Origin: an uncultured Synechococcus sp.
GTDB taxonomy: Bacteria; Cyanobacteriota; Cyanobacteriia; PCC-6307; Cyanobiaceae
Direction: 5' to 3'
Assembly (NCBI GenBank): GCA_913020095.1
Contig: CAJWAH010000111.1
Span: forward strand, 1 to 5,087
Length of the DNA stretch: 5,087 nt
This document shows, one piece after another, positions 1 to 5,087 of this stretch. Position numbers and translations under genes: made by a program. Every line of letters begins with the position of its first letter. Position 1 is the stretch's first letter. The notes beneath the pieces were generated by a model, which worked only from the letters and a program-made list of their open reading frames with translations, was not told the DNA's origin and did not search any database.

Positions 1-2802
<2,802 letters not shown>

Positions 2803-2877
2803 GGCAGGGGCGGGGCATCAGCTGGGCTGGCACGAGTCTGCAGGACTGCGGCCACGATTGCGCGCACAATCGCTTCG
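2803..2877. promoter_or_regulatory. Divergent intergenic control region between the ligA operon and the SprT-like operon
   Basis: This 75-bp gap separates two head-to-head genes, so promoter elements for both directions are expected here or inside the neighbouring coding ends. On the + strand a weak -10-like CACAAT occurs at 2865-2870, but it is only 7 bp from the SprT ATG and has no clear -35 partner; use of it would give a nearly leaderless mRNA. I see no convincing sigma-70 promoter for the - strand. Neither start codon has a strong Shine-Dalgarno sequence. The strongest signal in the gap is the near-palindrome at 2855-2872, listed separately. Confidence 0.5.
2855..2872. repeat. 18-bp near-palindrome, candidate operator
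   Basis: CGATTG, a six-base centre CGCGCA, then CAATCG: the six-base arms are perfectly inverted and the central GCGC is also symmetric, so 16 of 18 positions are self-complementary. It ends 5 bp before the SprT ATG at 2878 and overlaps the weak -10-like CACAAT. It could be a dimeric repressor site serving both operons, or a small RNA hairpin masking the start of the SprT message. It does not look like the cyanobacterial LexA box (AGTAC-type half-sites). No regulator can be named. Confidence 0.4.
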
Positions 2878-3417
2878 ATGCCCCTCGCGCCGCTACCACC
2901 GCTGTTCCACCGGCTCGACCGGGAGCACTTTTCTGGTTGCCTGGGAGAGCTCGGGCGGCCAGCGCTGAAATTGCGCTGGAGTGATGGCCGTATGACCCGC
3001 ACCGCCGGCCTGTACCGGCGCGGTCCAGGCATCTGCGAAATCGTGTTGTCACGGCCAGTGCTGGCGCCGTTGCCGCCTGAGGCCACCCTCAGCACGCTCT
3101 GCCACGAAATGATCCATGCCTGGGTGGACCGGGTGCAGCGGGTTAAGGAGGTGCATGGCCCTCAATTTCGCTCTCGCATGGCCCAGATCAATGGGGCCCA
3201 GCAGGACTTTGAGGTGAGCCTGCGCCACAGCTATCCCTTGCCAGCGGTTGTGGCTGGCTGGATTGCTGTCTGTCCGGTCTGCGGACGCACGGCGGCCTAC
3301 CGGCGCCGGCGCCAGGGGTTGGCCTGCCGGCACTGCTGCGAGCAGCACAATGGCGGCCGCTGGGATGCGCGCTTTCTGCTGCGCTTTGAGCGGCCTCAGG
3401 AGGTGTGCAGTGGCTGA
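2878..3417 (+). CDS. SprT-like zinc metalloprotease domain protein
   Basis: A 179-aa protein with the SprT/SprT-like family layout. The N-terminus (LFHRLDREHFSGCLGEL, about 9-25, then LKLRWSDGRM) matches the family's opening helix and strand. The zinc protease motif is HEMIH, with H76 and H80 as ligands and E77 as the general base. H93 in HGPQF is the expected third ligand. A C-terminal zinc ribbon follows: C132-x2-C135 (CPVC) and C150-x2-C153 (CRHC). All catalytic and structural residues are present, so activity is plausible. The same domain in eukaryotic Spartan cleaves proteins crosslinked to DNA; the role of bacterial members is poorly known, so the substrate here is open. No signal peptide is visible, so it is probably cytoplasmic. 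ATG 2878 is the first usable start, close before the conserved region; it has no Shine-Dalgarno. The end overlaps the next small gene by 8 bp and holds that gene's ribosome site. Confidence 0.93.
   Translation: MPLAPLPPLFHRLDREHFSGCLGELGRPALKLRWSDGRMTRTAGLYRRGPGICEIVLSRPVLAPLPPEATLSTLCHEMIHAWVDRVQRVKEVHGPQFRSRMAQINGAQQDFEVSLRHSYPLPAVVAGWIAVCPVCGRTAAYRRRRQGLACRHCCEQHNGGRWDARFLLRFERPQEVCSG
3398..3404 (+). promoter_or_regulatory. Strong Shine-Dalgarno sequence for the 39-aa gene
   Basis: AGGAGGT, a near-complete match to the anti-Shine-Dalgarno of 16S rRNA, lies inside the last codons of the SprT-like gene, 5 bases before the GTG at 3410. It is the best ribosome site I see in the window and fixes the start of the small gene that follows. 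Confidence 0.8.
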
Positions 3418-3529
3418 ATTTCTGGCGGGCGTGGTGGTGAGCGGCTGGGTGATCAGCTGGCTGGGCTTGCGCCGTGAGGCGACCTTGCGGCCGCGCCTGC
3501 CTAAGGTGCCTCAACGGATGAATGGTTGA
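3410..3529 (+). CDS. 39-aa single-membrane-segment small protein (hypothetical)
   Basis: A very short gene starting at GTG 3410 and ending with TGA at 3527-3529. The same frame is open upstream inside the SprT-like gene, but the AGGAGGT five bases before this GTG makes it the likely true start. The peptide starts MAEFLAGVVVSGWVISWLGL, a hydrophobic helix of about 17-18 residues, long enough to cross or lie in a membrane. It continues with a basic, proline-containing tail (RREATLRPRLPKVPQRMNG). The positive residues after the helix suggest N-out/C-in topology by the positive-inside rule. It overlaps the SprT-like gene by 8 bp and the next gene by 1 bp (TGATG), so all three are probably translationally coupled. 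Function unknown. It might tether a partner such as the protease to the membrane, but that is speculation. Automated annotation would often miss a gene this short. Confidence 0.72.
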   Translation: MAEFLAGVVVSGWVISWLGLRREATLRPRLPKVPQRMNG

Positions 3530-3924
3530 TGGTGGATCGGTTCTTCGACGGTGGTCTGGAGGAGCGCCTCGAAGGTTGGATCGACCGCGGTCGCGAGTTT
3601 GTTGATGGTGTGGCTGCCAATGCAGCAGCCAGCAATCGGCCCCGTTCGAGCTTCTCTGGCGGCTCGAGCAATGCCCGCCGGCGGCCCCTCGATGCCATCT
3701 CCAGGCGCGGCCAACGCCCAGCAGCATCCAGCGATCCGGTGCCGGGCTGGAGTGATGCCGATAGCGAGTGGCCTGATGACGATGTCTTCAGCCTGCCCCG
3801 CTGGCAGCGTCCGGAACCCACACGCCAGCCTGCTCCTGATCCTTTAAACAGTGCGCCGCCGCGGCGTCAGCCCAGCAACCAGCGCCCCTTGCCCCGTTCG
3901 TCTCGGCGCCGCAGCCAGGGCTAG
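3529..3924 (+). CDS. Arg/Pro/Ser-rich, mostly disordered protein with N-terminal amphipathic helix (hypothetical)
   Basis: A 131-aa protein I cannot assign. The first 30 residues (MVDRFFDGGLEERLEGWIDR then GREFVDGVAA) are charged and aromatic in a helical rhythm, likely an amphipathic helix. Most of the rest is low complexity: a Ser/Arg stretch (about 37-61), an acidic-aromatic patch (GWSDADSEWPDDDVFSLPRW, 73-92) and a basic Pro/Arg/Ser tail ending RSSRRRSQG. The acidic-aromatic patch stands out between basic disordered segments and may be a short binding motif. The basic tail could bind nucleic acid or acidic partners; this is inference. I start it at ATG 3529, which shares its first base with the preceding stop (TGATG), a classic coupling overlap; a TTG one codon earlier (3526) is possible. 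No strong Shine-Dalgarno precedes it, consistent with re-initiation by ribosomes finishing the 39-aa gene. No signal peptide or membrane segment is seen. Confidence 0.8.
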   Translation: MVDRFFDGGLEERLEGWIDRGREFVDGVAANAAASNRPRSSFSGGSSNARRRPLDAISRRGQRPAASSDPVPGWSDADSEWPDDDVFSLPRWQRPEPTRQPAPDPLNSAPPRRQPSNQRPLPRSSRRRSQG

Positions 3925-3975
3925 GGCTGATCACGCGGGCTTAACCCAGCGGCCAAAGGCTCAAGGGACAACGCT

Positions 3976-4506
3976 GTGTTGCTCATGGGTCAGCTGATCG
4001 TGCTCGGGTATCCCGATGCCGCCGAAGCCGAAGAGGTGCGCCGCGAGCTGGTGGGCTTGCAGCAAGACCATCTGATTGCTCTCGAAGATGCCGTGGTTGT
4101 GGTGCACCACAGCGAAGGCAAGGTGGAGCTGCGCCAAGCCCTCAACCTCACGGCCGCTGGTGCGGTCAGTGGTGGCTTTTGGGGCACGTTGGTGGGCTTG
4201 TTGTTCCTCAATCCCCTAGTGGGAGCAGCCGTCGGTGCCGGCGTGGGTGCTGCCTCAGGCGCCATGACCGATCTCGGCATCAACGACGGTTTCCTCAAGG
4301 AGGTGGGCGAGGCGCTTGGGCCCGGCAAGGCAGCTCTGTGCTTGCTGGTCAAAGAAGCCACCACCGATCGGGTGATTGAGAAATTGCGCCGCCATGCCGG
4401 CCATACCCAACTGCTGCAGACCAACCTCAGCCACACCGACGAAGACCATCTCAAGGAGTTGCTGGATCAGGCCAAGCAGCAAGCTGAGGCCCTGCGGCTC
4501 AGCTAA
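3976..4506 (+). CDS. DUF1269 family membrane-associated protein
   Basis: A 176-aa protein matching the DUF1269 family by its overall pattern: an N-terminal alpha/beta part (GQLIVLGYPDAAEAEEVRRE, then a DAVVVVHHSEGKVELRQ-type hairpin), a central glycine-rich hydrophobic stretch (about 61-101, with GFWGTLVGLLFLNPLVGAAVG and GVGAASGAMTDLGI), and a C-terminal domain (about 105-150, FLKEVGEALGPGKAALCLLV) ending in a charged helix rich in Gln, Lys and Glu. The repeated small residues form glycine-zipper-like packing, suggesting membrane insertion or oligomerisation. The biochemical role of the family is not established. GTG 3976 is preceded by AAGGGA at 3963-3968, a fair ribosome site at usual spacing; ATG 3985 would start the protein directly at GQLIVLGYP but is about 16 bases from that site. 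The gene follows the SprT set by 51 bp with no terminator visible, so readthrough is possible. Its stop overlaps the convergent DUF839 gene by 8 bp. Confidence 0.92.
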   Translation: MLLMGQLIVLGYPDAAEAEEVRRELVGLQQDHLIALEDAVVVVHHSEGKVELRQALNLTAAGAVSGGFWGTLVGLLFLNPLVGAAVGAGVGAASGAMTDLGINDGFLKEVGEALGPGKAALCLLVKEATTDRVIEKLRRHAGHTQLLQTNLSHTDEDHLKELLDQAKQQAEALRLS

Positions 4507-5087
4507 GGAGCGCTTGGCCGTTGCGGCGGTGGATCACCACAACGCCTGGCTTGGGTAAGCCCCCGGTCGGCCAGTTGGAGCCCAGGGGAACCCAGCGCAA
4601 TTGCTCCAGTGGTTCGCCGTTTGTGAGTTTCAGCTGAAAGCTGCGCGCTTCTTCGGCGTTCTGCTCTCGTCTGCCGTGGCGCTCGCCAGGGTGCTGCACG
4701 GCTAAAAACAGCTGATCAGCTTGGGGAGTGAGGGCCAAGCCGGTGAGCTCGCATTCCATGGGTCCTGTGGCAAAGCAGAACGCCTCTCCTGCTTGGGTGC
4801 CGCTGGTGGGAATCACCCAGCAGCTGTTGTTGCCAAAGACACCGCCATTTTGTTTGTCGTTGTTCTGGCTGCCGGTGCCGATGTCGGTGACCATCCATAG
4901 GGCGCCTGTGGGATCCACCGCCAGGTTGTCGGGATTGGCAAATCCCAAACCACCATCTGCTGGCTCACCACCGGTGGCCACCATCTGCCAGCGAAAGCGG
5001 TTCTCGCCCTGCTCGCTGAGGCGCATGATCCAACCCTCATTCCAGGGGCTTTGGCCTTGGGGACCGCGGAAGATCGCTGGATCGGGA
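4499..5087 (-). CDS. DUF839/PhoX-like phosphatase family protein, C-terminal part (5' truncated by window edge)
   Basis: The frame is open to the right edge, giving 195 residues of the C-terminal end; the ATG at 5026 is internal, since the upstream codons (ending SPWNEGWI) continue the protein. Family-like landmarks, numbered from the edge, are GFANPDNLAVDPTGALWMVTDIG (48-70), ECELTGLALTPQADQLFLAVQHPGE (111-135), and NWPTGGLPKPGVVVI (171-185). These are typical of the beta-propeller DUF839/PhoX group, whose best known member is a calcium- and iron-dependent secreted alkaline phosphatase that releases phosphate from organic esters. The catalytic metal sites are spread through the protein and mostly lie outside the window, so phosphatase activity cannot be confirmed. 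Any export signal and promoter are also outside. A charged insert (ERHGRREQNAEEARS, 135-149) follows the QHPGE motif. The 3' end overlaps the DUF1269 gene by 8 bp. Confidence 0.87.
   Translation of the reverse strand, partial: PDPAIFRGPQGQSPWNEGWIMRLSEQGENRFRWQMVATGGEPADGGLGFANPDNLAVDPTGALWMVTDIGTGSQNNDKQNGGVFGNNSCWVIPTSGTQAGEAFCFATGPMECELTGLALTPQADQLFLAVQHPGERHGRREQNAEEARSFQLKLTNGEPLEQLRWVPLGSNWPTGGLPKPGVVVIHRRNGQALLS

Noticed and set aside
3248..3409. Upstream extension of the 39-aa gene to ATG 3248 (93 aa)
   Set aside because: The extra 54 residues lie out of frame inside the SprT zinc-ribbon coding region; the Shine-Dalgarno at 3398-3404 points to GTG 3410 instead.
3188..3727. 179-aa - strand open frame across the SprT-like, small and disordered genes
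   Set aside because: It is antisense to three better-supported genes, is rich in Arg/His/Gln/Pro as expected of a shadow frame, and matches no family I know.
3937..3947. GGG-CTTAA-CCC possible terminator between the disordered protein and the DUF1269 gene
   Set aside because: The stem is only three base pairs and no T-run follows, so it cannot be supported as an intrinsic terminator.

Overview
The window looks like chromosomal DNA from a GC-rich unicellular cyanobacterium of the Synechococcus/Cyanobium type. The basis is the gene content: a DUF1269 glycine-zipper protein, a DUF839/PhoX-like protein, and a SprT-like protease beside small cyanobacterial-looking hypothetical proteins. High GC, very tight gene packing and one perfect HIP1 octamer inside ligA agree with this. 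The assignment is an inference from protein recognition by eye; no search was run. I see no mobile element, tRNA, rRNA or CRISPR array.

Layout, left to right. (1) The 3' end of a sensor histidine kinase on the + strand (1-357, upstream part missing) runs tail-to-tail into ligA, and the two coding regions overlap by 29 bp. (2) On the - strand are a one-membrane-segment protein with a soluble C-terminal domain (2377-2802) and then NAD-dependent DNA ligase LigA (329-2365). They are 11 bp apart and almost certainly cotranscribed. (3) A 75-bp divergent intergenic region (2803-2877) carries an 18-bp near-palindrome just before the next start codon. (4) On the + strand is a compact three-gene set: a SprT-like zinc metalloprotease (2878-3417), a 39-aa single-membrane-segment protein (3410-3529) and a 131-aa largely disordered Arg/Pro/Ser-rich protein (3529-3924). 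The genes overlap by 8 bp and then 1 bp. (5) A DUF1269 membrane-associated protein (3976-4506) follows after 51 bp. It overlaps by 8 bp the tail of a convergent DUF839/PhoX-like gene on the - strand (4499 to the right edge, 5' end missing).

How the genes may work together: LigA seals nicks in replication and repair. SprT-domain proteases in eukaryotes (Spartan) degrade proteins crosslinked to DNA. A ligase operon back-to-back with a SprT operon around a shared control region is therefore suggestive of genome maintenance, but this is inference from position only. The two most useful observations are the small gene starting at GTG 3410, supported by a near-perfect Shine-Dalgarno sequence inside the end of the SprT gene, and the uncharacterised proteins translationally linked to SprT. 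The rest is ordinary cyanobacterial housekeeping sequence. No gap in the window exceeds about 75 bp.
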